A stretch of DNA of 64,000 nt from Lachancea dasiensis (Eukaryota; Ascomycota; Saccharomycetes; Saccharomycetales; Saccharomycetaceae). Shown one piece after another: positions 40,075 to 48,475 of this stretch. The stretch is from NCBI GenBank assembly GCA_900074725.1, contig LT598456.1, positions 875,488 through 939,487 of the forward strand. The letters run 5' to 3'. The notes below the pieces were generated by a model that was not told the origin of the DNA, did not search any database, and saw only the letters and a list, made by a program, of their open reading frames with translations. Numbering within the stretch: the stretch's first letter is position 1; each line of letters opens with the position of its first letter. The position numbers and the translations under genes were made by a program.

Positions 40075-41031
40075 TTATTGAAAAAATTGTGAATGAAATA
40101 GCTCGTAGGAGCCTATTAGGGCCCGCAAATGGCATAAGGCTGCAACCACAACCAATAAATGGAAGAGTTGATGAGAATTACCCCATATATCAAATTTTCC
40201 TGGTGCTAATCTCTCTGGAAATCGAATACCATATAGTATTGCACCTGAGATGTAGAAAACACCTTCCAGGATTACCCATTGAAGTTGTATCCTTGCCCAC
40301 GTCTCTTTAAAACCATATTTGAGAAGTCCTGCTATGACAGGTAATAGAGCAGACAGCCCAAACGCCACAAATAAAGAAGCCCTATAAGGTCTCCAATCTC
40401 TGGATCTGAAAGTCTCGCCAAGGGATACAATTGCGCAAGCAATGCCAAAAATCACTGTTAGCCCAGAGAACATGAAGAAAAAAGATTTGTTATCGTGGAA
40501 ACCGTAGTACAAAATACTGACCATCGATGAGACTATCAGAACAACAATACCGAGGTAGTCCAATTTATTGCCAAAGATTGCAATTTCCAGAGAATGGCAT
40601 TTCAGGCAATGAAATAAACTGCTCATCATCAAACAAGTAAAGGCGCCTAAAAAGAAGAAGTCTATAACGCAATAATCTATCAAGCTTGTCGTTTCGAAAC
40701 GCTCAAGAACGTAAAAGTTGAAAACAATCACCAAAAAGAAACAAATACCGGGTAAAAGATGACTGTAAACGTTCACAGTCTCATTGTGCAAGTAGAATAG
40801 GCTATCCAAACAGGCCCATAGGCTGTTAGTCTCGATCACGTACCCACTAATAATATGCTCATTATCTCTTTGCCACTCCGGGATCTCACTCCACTTATAG
40901 AGCCTACGCTTACTTACTTGCTCCCTTGACGGAGAATTAAGCAAACTTATCCTTCCTTTATTCTTGGCTGCGAGGTGTTCGGCAAGCGGAGCGCCCGCAA
41001 ATTTCCGGTGAGTCATTTTGACTTCATTCAT
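40075..41031 (-). CDS. IZH2: PAQR membrane receptor-like protein Izh2
   Basis: A 318-residue seven-helix protein of the progestin/adipoQ receptor family (S. cerevisiae Izh2 is 317 aa). Family residues visible are W.EIP.WQRDNE.I.SGY (about residues 47-67), LFYLHNETVNVYSHLLPG (about 79-97), SSLFHCLKCHS (about 137-147) and FDIWGNSHQLFHLLVV (about 279-294). The His residues are the conserved metal site of the family, implying hydrolase chemistry such as ceramidase. Izh2 acts in zinc homeostasis and osmotin response. The gene order PFA4-IZH2 matches YOL003-YOL002. Confidence 0.9.
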   Translation of the reverse strand: MNEVKMTHRKFAGAPLAEHLAAKNKGRISLLNSPSREQVSKRRLYKWSEIPEWQRDNEHIISGYVIETNSLWACLDSLFYLHNETVNVYSHLLPGICFFLVIVFNFYVLERFETTSLIDYCVIDFFFLGAFTCLMMSSLFHCLKCHSLEIAIFGNKLDYLGIVVLIVSSMVSILYYGFHDNKSFFFMFSGLTVIFGIACAIVSLGETFRSRDWRPYRASLFVAFGLSALLPVIAGLLKYGFKETWARIQLQWVILEGVFYISGAILYGIRFPERLAPGKFDIWGNSHQLFHLLVVVAALCHLRALIGSYELFHSQFFQ

Positions 41032-41527
41032 TTTTCAGGAAGTCTTCTCTTCTTTGCAGGGCTGTCTCAAATAATGAGAATTAGAAGCTACATTAAGTAA
41101 GTTTTCTGCAATAAGTGGTACGCAACTTTTTACGAGTTTCTGGTTGGAAAGCTATTACTCCCCTTTGATAATTTAATATTTTGTTGAAATATTAATCGTT
41201 TAGGGCGAAGTTGACGTATACGGCAACACATAATCTATAACCTTCTGTACTGTTGGAAACTGGAAACTGGAAACTGAGCCATTTTGAGAATAATGCCCTA
41301 TTATAGAATCATCCTTTGCAATGTGAAAAGTAAGTAGTTCATATAAAATAAGGTAAATTGAGGTGATTGTTGAAACAACCCTTGAGTTTGGGTATTCGCT
41401 TAACATTGAATGATGATTTCACCGGCCTATAAATTCACTTATAAAACAGCATTATATGATATACCTAAAGCTCCTTGCTCTTTATGAAACAGAACTCCCA
41501 AACTCTAATGTGGACTCATGCGCAGGA
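41032..41527. other. Intergenic region IZH2-RRP6
   Basis: Almost 500 bases without a gene. A short tandem repeat of GGAAACT lies at 41257-41276 (three copies of TGGAAAC in a row). No tRNA or repeat-family copy is seen. Confidence 0.45.
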
Positions 41528-43732
41528 CTAACCTCTGAATGTTTTCTGTAAACCTCTCGTTTTTTTCCTTCTTTTCATACCCTCCGGGCCTTCTTTGTCG
41601 CCATACGGATCAAACCTTTTCTTTCCGGATTTTATTGATATGCTAGGGGCAGCAAGCACCTTCCTTGCATTTTTGAAGTCCAAAACCTCCTTAGGTGATG
41701 AGCTAGATTTGTTATTAGGGCGCTTTTGAGGTGGATGTTTTCTCTCTTTCAAGACGACGATATCATTCTTGTTTTCTTCGATGGTAGGTTCCTTGACCGT
41801 TGAAGGCGCATCCTGGCCAGAAGACTGTGCCGGGTATGAGGTGCTTTGTGACATGGGTGAGGGCGTAGTGCTTTTAAATTCAACAGATACTAAGCTCGCT
41901 ATGTCTGAAATTTGAGAACTTGCTGAAACCTTCTCACTTCTCAGATTGATCTCTCCTGAACTAACAACATTGATATGTCCCTCTTCGTAGGACACGAACG
42001 CCTCGGTCGGGAGAGGTTTGCCTTTGAAAAGCACGGATTCGAAGTGTAATAGTTTATCCTGATCACTGCTTTCTTGAATGTTATCTGTCAATACGTTGAA
42101 ATATGAGACATTTTTTTCGACCTCATACAATGACAATTCTGGTGTCAAATCCTGTTCACCGTTATACATTTTCGGGTCCGCATGGCTATGCATGGTACTC
42201 AGAGTGTGCTTGATCAAAAGGGCCAACGATTTAGCATTGGTGCTTACGTGAGAAGTCACGAAGCTTCCCACGGAGAGAACACCAGAAGAATCAGTTGGTG
42301 CACTCATTGTTAGTGAAACTAATAGTTGGTTTGGGGCAACGAATCGGGGACTCTCATCATCCCGCCTGGCAAGTAAATCTCTCCACTCATAAAGTTTCTT
42401 GACCAGCTTAGATTTTTCGGGCGGAATGTTGTACTGAAACATTAGCGACCTCCACGGCTCCTCTCTTTCAATTGGCGAAAATACTGCAGAAGACGAAAGC
42501 TTTGGCCTGAAAGCTGTATATTCAAACCGCCGCTTTGCGACATTTCTAGAGTTGTGTAACACCTCAGCCAATTTACCTCGTTCAATAAGTTCATTGCGAA
42601 GATTGTCATAAATGTTTAGCAAGAAGTGCGTGTCGGACCTTGCATAGGCTTTCAAAGCTTTGGTCAGGGGCCTCACACGCCAATCCGATAGCTGATACTT
42701 CTTGGAAGTTTTGAAGTGTGCATATTTCTCTAACAAGTATGCAAGACTGTGTTTCGGAAAGCCTAGTAGCCTAGATGCATGGTATGTATCAAATAGACTC
42801 ACGATATAGAGGCCAAGATCCCTTTGGAGCCAAATAATATCCATGAAAGCTCCGTGCAATACTTTAGTAATTTTTGGATTTGTAAAGATCTCATTCAACG
42901 GGTAAAGCTCATCTCTTAAAGCTATTGTGTCAACTAGCCAGTCTTGTTCTCTCGTGCTTATTTGCATAAGGCATGTAATGCCGTAATATGTCCTGTAATC
43001 ATGGTGTTCCAGGTCAATGGCTAGCTCCCTAGCAGTCGATAAAGTCTTTAACATATCGTTAAAAGTCTCTTTATTATCTACCCATAGTGCATCAGTACCC
43101 TCCCAGGGCAGGGAAGGAATGGGTGTTGAGGTCCTAAGGACGCTCTCGTCGTATTCTTGGGTATCAATCTCGTATTCGTAAGGCTGAGGAAAATGCGCAG
43201 GAATGTTGTCTTCTGCTGCTGTCAGCAGAAGAACTTCCTCAAGAGGTTTTACTGCGTTGGGCTTCACCGGCAACAGGGGCCTGAACGGCCCGCTTTCAGA
43301 ATTGTCCACAGCTTTGGAGAATTTGAGCTGTGGTTTTGAAATGACCTTTGGCGCTAGTTCTTCAGACATTGCAGAATCATCAAGATATTGAAGTGTTTTA
43401 CCTTGCTGAAAGTTGTTCTTCCGCTTGAGGGATGCCATGGCGTGTTCAGACTTCTCGAACAGAAGATCCATGACCTCACTGACATTTTTCCAGGAGCTCT
43501 CCAAGCCTTCAGCTGCTGGATCGACCCTGTCGCTATTTTCGTCTATTGAAAGAATAACCTCATTTATCAAGCTAAGCAATTCATGGGAAGAGTGATCGAG
43601 TGAAACACCGACTGACGGGTCCAGACTTCTGTAAAAGCTCGCGTCCTGAGCAGATATTGCAGAGGAAGCCCTAATAGTGCCTACAACCTGACCTAGAATG
43701 TTAGCATCAGTAGCAGCTTTGGCCCTAGACAT
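41528..43732 (-). CDS. RRP6: Nuclear exosome exonuclease Rrp6
   Basis: A 734-residue protein (S. cerevisiae 733 aa). The N-terminal PMC2NT region binds Rrp47. The DEDD-Y exonuclease spans about residues 215-390: AIDLEHHDYRTYYG with the first two acids, the middle GAFMDIIWLQRD motif, and KALKAYARSDTHFLLNIYD with the Tyr and final Asp. An HRDC domain follows at about 437-520. The C-terminus is basic, the usual exosome-tethering and nuclear signal region. It is the 3'-5' exonuclease of the nuclear exosome for rRNA, snoRNA and RNA surveillance. Downstream of its start lies the centromere-like gap. A PAC motif is in its promoter. Confidence 0.95.
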   Translation of the reverse strand: MSRAKAATDANILGQVVGTIRASSAISAQDASFYRSLDPSVGVSLDHSSHELLSLINEVILSIDENSDRVDPAAEGLESSWKNVSEVMDLLFEKSEHAMASLKRKNNFQQGKTLQYLDDSAMSEELAPKVISKPQLKFSKAVDNSESGPFRPLLPVKPNAVKPLEEVLLLTAAEDNIPAHFPQPYEYEIDTQEYDESVLRTSTPIPSLPWEGTDALWVDNKETFNDMLKTLSTARELAIDLEHHDYRTYYGITCLMQISTREQDWLVDTIALRDELYPLNEIFTNPKITKVLHGAFMDIIWLQRDLGLYIVSLFDTYHASRLLGFPKHSLAYLLEKYAHFKTSKKYQLSDWRVRPLTKALKAYARSDTHFLLNIYDNLRNELIERGKLAEVLHNSRNVAKRRFEYTAFRPKLSSSAVFSPIEREEPWRSLMFQYNIPPEKSKLVKKLYEWRDLLARRDDESPRFVAPNQLLVSLTMSAPTDSSGVLSVGSFVTSHVSTNAKSLALLIKHTLSTMHSHADPKMYNGEQDLTPELSLYEVEKNVSYFNVLTDNIQESSDQDKLLHFESVLFKGKPLPTEAFVSYEEGHINVVSSGEINLRSEKVSASSQISDIASLVSVEFKSTTPSPMSQSTSYPAQSSGQDAPSTVKEPTIEENKNDIVVLKERKHPPQKRPNNKSSSSPKEVLDFKNARKVLAAPSISIKSGKKRFDPYGDKEGPEGMKRRKKTRGLQKTFRG

Positions 43733-43782
43733 TGCACTTCTGTTAATGAGAATGAAAATGGGGTGGGTGGAGGAGATACGTT

Positions 43783-43842
43783 GCGATGAGATGATTAGTG
43801 TATTGAATCAAGTAAATATTAATTTTTTAAAATTTTCTAAAA
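43783..43842. promoter_or_regulatory. PAC and RRPE-like motifs upstream of RRP6
   Basis: GCGATGAG at 43783-43790 is an exact PAC element, 50 bases upstream of the RRP6 start. AAAATTTTCT about 40 bases beyond it resembles the reverse of the RRPE. The pair is typical of ribosome-biogenesis promoters in yeast. Confidence 0.55.
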
Positions 43843-44024
43843 TCTAGTACTAGACGGGTAATAACGAATGAGATGTGTTGTACGCCAGTAACAAAAGGTT
43901 GATTCATAGGAACGTTAGACAATGCTTTAATAATGCTTTGCTAATAACAACCATTTGAGCTTCTCTTAAGTCGAGATTGATACTGGACACAAAACCAAGA
44001 TTGCTGCTGGTGTTAACAAACTGC

Positions 44025-44212
44025 AGAATTGTGACATACATAATTATAAATAAAAAAATAAAATAATTTTAGTACAAAAAGTTATCATCTGACCACATTG
44101 ATAGTTTTTCTTATAATTAAACAATTTATTTAAAATGTAGCTACAAGGATATTATTTTATTTGATTAAAATAATGGTAATCTCAAAATTTACTATTTCCG
44201 AAAAGGTTTTAA
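44025..44212 (+). other. Probable point centromere (CDEII-CDEIII)
   Basis: The gap between RRP6 and PHO80 corresponds to the position of CEN15 between YOR001W and YOL001W in S. cerevisiae. A CDEIII-like core ATTTCCGAAAA lies at 44194-44204 (consensus TTTCCGAAA with flanking TTT at 44188-44190). It is preceded by an AT-rich block: 44041-44185 is about 83 percent A+T (24 G/C of 145), including 30 bases with none. CDEI is not a clean match. Candidates are GTGAC at 44031-44035 (6/8 in reverse), giving a CDEII near 150, and ACCACATT at 44092-44099 (6/8), giving a CDEII near 85. Both lengths occur among yeasts. The CDEIII orientation places CDEI on the left. Confidence 0.75.
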
Positions 44213-44871
44213 GGTTTGAAGTTTGTGCGCTTTCTCAATATATTACACAAAAGTGCTTTTCAAACGAAGTAGGAAGAAGAATATTGGTCCTTTAGTCTAA
44301 TTATCTACAGCGAGTTCTTGAGTACGACCCTGGTGCCCATGAGCTCAATTTGGTATAGGTTGCGTTTCATCATCTATTGGTTTGTAAATATTTCGGTTAC
44401 TTGTTAAGAAAGAATAGCTGTGGAGAGAAAAATGAAAAGTATTCATTCTATTGTCGAAATGCTCTCCACTTTTTTTCTATGTACGAGAGCTAATAGCATA
44501 GTGGAGTTTTCTTAGATTATTAGCAATTGGACTAGATGCAAAACTTTCAGTTCGTGATATGAGGTCTCGCTAACAAAAAACTTCTCGTCCTTTCATTCTT
44601 TTTTATTTCAATTTTCGTCTCAGAATTGGTTTAATCTAATATCAACATGTCAGACACAGGCTGTAAGAACTCCATCGTCTTTGGCTTTAATCCCCGAAAT
44701 AGCTCGTTCGAGAAAGAGTTTGACAAATCAGCTGTCAAATAGATTCCTTACTCCTTTTAGACTATACTAACAGGTTGAATGTTTATCCTCCCGAGTATTT
44801 CGCCTTACTTCAATGTTGGTTAAATTTCTGAACTTGCTTAGAGATCTCCAATAGTCAATTTTTTATTAGCT
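44213..44871. other. Gene-free flank of the centromere, next to PHO80
   Basis: About 660 bases with no gene I can support on either strand. It is the 3' flank of PHO80. No tRNA or family A/B repeat is seen here. Confidence 0.5.
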
Positions 44872-45750
44872 TTACGCAGGCTTCTTGCTCGTGGTTGCAG
44901 CATCACAGTCAGATTCCTCAAGAAATCTTTTTCTTTTAGATGGGTCTTCATCTTTCTTACAGCTCCCGAGCTCCAGTGAGTAATGAGCTCTTTTGGTTTT
45001 ATCCGGTGATGAATCATAACTGCCTACGATTTCTATAATCTTTCGGTAGTAAGTGTCCAGAACATTAAACCCATTGTTTGGCCCTCGCACATTGCCCTTT
45101 GGATATGTGTCAGTAACGAAGAGGCCATCTCGTCGCTCTAGTTTGCAATTCAGTATGTTGTCGTCTCGAGGTAATATTCGATAATTGACTCGTTTTAAAA
45201 AATCATTTTCCAGTACGTGTAGCTCACTGCATTGAACCCCCCCAACCTTGGCATAATGAGTGTTCGTGCAAAAAGAATCACATAGACCTTTGCTAGCAAC
45301 TGCTGTGGCCGTGAGCAAAAACCTATGCACCGTGAGAGAATTTAATGAAAATGCAGGATATATGGCAGTGAAGAGGTCAATATAATAAACAGAAGCAATA
45401 AGCACAGCTGGCTCTAAAGCTGAGTATCGTGTGAGCCGCATCAAATAATCGTATACCGATATCTGCGGCGGCACCCTTGAGTGGAACCTTGTTAGTTCAT
45501 TTTGTTCTTTGGGAACCAGCGAGTCATTTATCTGTATTAAAAAGGATAACATCCGTGAAATGAGACTAACAAGGTCACCTCTGGAGCATTCACTAAAGTT
45601 CGCTGGGAGCGCTATGTTTGGAACAGGACTTCCAATGGAAACTTCAGGTGTCGCGCTGTTACCAGGAGCGGGACCATTTTCAATCGCATTTGAGCTACTT
45701 GTACTTTCTTTATTCAGCTTACTCACGTCTTCCGACTCTTGAACAGACAT
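44872..45750 (-). CDS. PHO80: Phosphate cyclin Pho80
   Basis: A 292-residue cyclin (S. cerevisiae Pho80 is 293 aa). An N-terminal Ser-rich tail precedes the cyclin box: FHSR.PP.ISVYDYL.RL..Y..LE..VL....YYIDL at about residues 90-130, then HRFLLTA..V..KG.CDSF.TN..YAKVGG....EL..LE..FL..V.YRI. The acidic/His part binds the Pho81 inhibitor in family members. With Pho85, it phosphorylates and inactivates Pho4 when phosphate is ample. A CACGTG site lies at 45894-45899 in its upstream region. It faces RRP6 across the centromere-like gap. Confidence 0.93.
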   Translation of the reverse strand: MSVQESEDVSKLNKESTSSSNAIENGPAPGNSATPEVSIGSPVPNIALPANFSECSRGDLVSLISRMLSFLIQINDSLVPKEQNELTRFHSRVPPQISVYDYLMRLTRYSALEPAVLIASVYYIDLFTAIYPAFSLNSLTVHRFLLTATAVASKGLCDSFCTNTHYAKVGGVQCSELHVLENDFLKRVNYRILPRDDNILNCKLERRDGLFVTDTYPKGNVRGPNNGFNVLDTYYRKIIEIVGSYDSSPDKTKRAHYSLELGSCKKDEDPSKRKRFLEESDCDAATTSKKPA

Positions 45751-46077
45751 CCAGCTCTCATTTACTTTCTCTTGAGAAGAATGACTGTGCCCTTAGGATG
45801 GTTCACTATCAAAACTTACTGTAGTCCAGCATTGGCTAATGATTGTATGTAGGTTTCCTAAAAGATTACTATTTTTTTCTACCCAAGATCAGCACGTGCC
45901 AATAACATAGCAAATAACGATTACGGTCATTATCTCTGAGATAAACGCTGGTTCGACCCTTCCATAAAGCTGCTTTCCATTGTTGACGATAAAAGTTGAG
46001 ACACTGAAATTTCACTAATACTATATTTACACTTTAGGGCCCATTGGCGCAAGCACAACAACTGATTGAAGGTCCTT
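45751..46077. other. Intergenic region PHO80-YPT7
   Basis: About 330 bases holding the PHO80 promoter. CACGTG sits in AGCACGTGCC at about 45892-45901, a Pho4 or Cbf1 type E-box. No gene is seen. Confidence 0.45.
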
Positions 46078-46704
46078 TCAACAACCGCACGAGCTCGGCT
46101 CGCCGTCGAGCTGGATATTAATGGCGTCGTTAAAATCGTCTTCAAATGCATCTGCATCCGCTTGGCTTTGCTGGAGTGCATTACGGGCAATTTCTTCAAA
46201 AGCTGTGTCCACATTAATAGAGCCTTTTGCACTGGTTAGAAATAGAGGAACGTTACCCAGCGATTTGGCCATGTCCTGTGCAGCACGGTTACTAACGACT
46301 TTCTTAGACTCTTCAACATCCAATTTATTGCCCAGAATGACAAATGGAAAGGTATCTGGTGATGAAACATTGGCATGAACCAAGAACTCGTCTCTCCAGG
46401 ACTTTATGTTTTCAAAGGATTTTGCATTCGTCACATCGTACACCAATACACAGCAGTCCGCGCCCCTGTAAAAGGCCACGCCAAGTGACTGGAACCGTTC
46501 CTGACCTGCAGTGTCCCAGACCTGCATCGTGGCTACTTTGTCGCCATCCATGGTCACTTCTTTTGTGAGAAAATCTGCTCCAATTGTAGCCTTATACTGC
46601 TGCGAAAACTTATCGCTCACATATCGGTGCATCAACGAGGTCTTTCCAACGCCTGAGTCACCTAGTATTATTACCTTCAAAATGTTCTTCTTACGGCTTG
46701 ACAT
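46078..46704 (-). CDS. YPT7: Vacuolar Rab GTPase Ypt7
   Basis: A 208-residue Rab7-type GTPase, the same length as yeast Ypt7. It has the P-loop [14 protein letters not shown] (about residues 15-28), switch I with [11 protein letters not shown], switch [18 protein letters not shown] near residue 126, TSAK, and the C-terminal CGC prenylation motif. Ypt7 recruits HOPS and drives vacuole fusion. A GTG opens the frame at 46707, but the ATG at 46704 ([10 protein letters not shown]) is identical to the yeast start. S. cerevisiae YPT7 (YML001W) is centromere-proximal on XIII, supporting the centromere inference. Confidence 0.97.
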   Translation of the reverse strand: MSSRKKNILKVIILGDSGVGKTSLMHRYVSDKFSQQYKATIGADFLTKEVTMDGDKVATMQVWDTAGQERFQSLGVAFYRGADCCVLVYDVTNAKSFENIKSWRDEFLVHANVSSPDTFPFVILGNKLDVEESKKVVSNRAAQDMAKSLGNVPLFLTSAKGSINVDTAFEEIARNALQQSQADADAFEDDFNDAINIQLDGEPSSCGC

Positions 46705-47126
46705 CACAACTGTTTATCAATAAGCTTACTTTAGTATCTGACTCTTGTTGTGTGGATTGGAAAGGGATGTATCTACTTTGATAGTAAAATATTACCAAAA
46801 AGTTAGCTAATATAAAGTGACGAGTTCTTTTATCACATGAAAATGTGTGCGCTACAGTTGAAGCCCAAAAGCAAATACGTTTTTCTTGCAAGCTATCAGA
46901 ATTCCCTTATTGACTAATAGACAGGTTATGAGGACTGTTTTTGTCAATTTTTCTGCCGATCTTTTTAGCTTACTTTTGATGGTATATCCTTAGTCATGGA
47001 TTAATGATAGTCACCAATTTGTTACTAAAGTGTGGAAGTTAGATTTCGCCGCAACACTATAAAAATTGGCATGAACTATACTGTACATGAACAATCTCAT
47101 CAAAGAAGAGAGTATTGTTTAGCTCC
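46705..47126. other. Divergent promoter YPT7-pirin gene
   Basis: About 420 bases with no gene. ATCACATG at 46832-46839 matches the Cbf1 box. The rest shows nothing I recognise. Confidence 0.45.
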
Positions 47127-48092
47127 ATGTGCGAAGATAAGCAAATACAGCAACAACATCAAAGAACAATGAATAAAGTTCGTTCAATATGGAAGTCTTT
47201 TACGGCCTTAGAACAAAGCGAGGGCGTTGGCGCTAAGGTTAGAAGAGCAATTGGCACTATGCAACTTCGTAATTTCACACCATTTTTGATGCTCGATCAC
47301 TTTACCGTTGCTCCTCCCGCAGGATTCCCAGATCACCCGCACCATGGACAGGAAACTATCACCTATGTCTTGGGGGGTATGATCGCACACGAAGACTTTA
47401 CAGGCTCCCATGGAGTTCTCCGAAAGGGAGATCTACAATTTATGACTGCTGGAAAAGGGATCGTACACTCAGAAATACCAGTAAAATTGGACTCCAATGA
47501 GCCAGCAGTTGGGCTACAACTATGGGTGGATTTGCCTGCTCATTTGAAGAACTGTGAGCCTCGTTATAGAGACCTACGGCAAAGCGAGACGCCTGTAGCC
47601 AGGCCACACGATAATCTAGAGGTCCGTGTCATTAGCGGTAACTCCTACGGTGTTGAATCGCTTCATGAGCTTGCATACACCCCCGTAAGTTTTTACCACT
47701 TTATCACGTCCAGCGCTGGTACCAGCTTTACGCAGGCATTTCCCGACAACTTCAACTCCTTCATGTATGTTCTCAAGGGTGCTGTTAAGGTTAATGGTAA
47801 AGTTTTTCCGCAGTACTCGTCTATCTTTTTTAAAGCCGATGGGTCTCATGTAGAAGGTGTGAGTGCCTCGGATAATGCTGAATTTGCGTTGATTGGGGGT
47901 GAAATACTTGATCAACCGGTAGTCCAATATGGGCCGTTTGTAGAAACTTCCAGAGAGAAGATCTTAGAAGTTTTTGATAACTACCAATCCGGGCTCAATG
48001 GTTTTGAGAATGCTCCCGGCTGGAGCTCATCTATATCACATGGTATCGCTGAAGATCGGGTCGCTGACTTTGAGGAAGTTGCCGACCATTAA
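47127..48092 (+). CDS. Pirin-family protein
   Basis: A 321-residue bicupin of the pirin family. Typical sequences are present: SEGVGAKVRRAIG (about residues 31-43), FLMLDHF, GFPDHPHHGQETITYVL (about 66-83), MIAHEDF, GDLQFMTAGKGIVHSEIP (about 101-118) and P.I/V.QYGPFV near the end. The iron ligands expected from human pirin are present: His70, His72, His114 and Glu116. Pirins are nuclear or cytosolic non-haem iron proteins; bacterial and plant relatives can oxidise quercetin. The frame opens at a TTG (47115), so I start at ATG 47127; a second ATG at 47169 (MNKVRS) starts closer to the human length. I know of no S. cerevisiae pirin, so the gene seems to be a lineage difference. Confidence 0.9.
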   Translation: MCEDKQIQQQHQRTMNKVRSIWKSFTALEQSEGVGAKVRRAIGTMQLRNFTPFLMLDHFTVAPPAGFPDHPHHGQETITYVLGGMIAHEDFTGSHGVLRKGDLQFMTAGKGIVHSEIPVKLDSNEPAVGLQLWVDLPAHLKNCEPRYRDLRQSETPVARPHDNLEVRVISGNSYGVESLHELAYTPVSFYHFITSSAGTSFTQAFPDNFNSFMYVLKGAVKVNGKVFPQYSSIFFKADGSHVEGVSASDNAEFALIGGEILDQPVVQYGPFVETSREKILEVFDNYQSGLNGFENAPGWSSSISHGIAEDRVADFEEVADH

Positions 48093-48475
48093 CACCTTGA
48101 ATTTTTATATCTGATTTCTATTGCGTACAGTAATATATGCTCTCTATGCACTCGTTTGCGGAGGACGAGATGTCAGTAGCCGCTCACCTAATTGTGTTTT
48201 TTTGGCAGCGTTGGGACGATCCGCGATTTTGATCAGACGGACGTACTTCGCATTCTATCCCCGACAATAGTCCATGAGACGGGGAAATAGACGTCTTTGG
48301 GCAGTGTTTTTAGTCGTTGCTGAACGGTAAATTTTCGCTTCACATTGAACATGGCATTTCTTCGTACCATAGTATTTCAAGAGCCTTGAAAATATAATAC
48401 GTCGAGTAAATCGTGTAGATTTAGTAAATAAATAGAATTGCAGCCCTTTCATTCTACGAGCTCGCTCATCCAGCA
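48093..48475. other. Intergenic region pirin gene-ALG6
   Basis: About 380 bases without a gene. I see only a short A/T-rich stretch near 48360-48430. Confidence 0.4.

Noticed and set aside
46078-46707. GTG at 46707 as the YPT7 start
   Set aside because: The adjacent ATG at 46704 gives the start identical to S. cerevisiae Ypt7; yeast genes do not normally use GTG.
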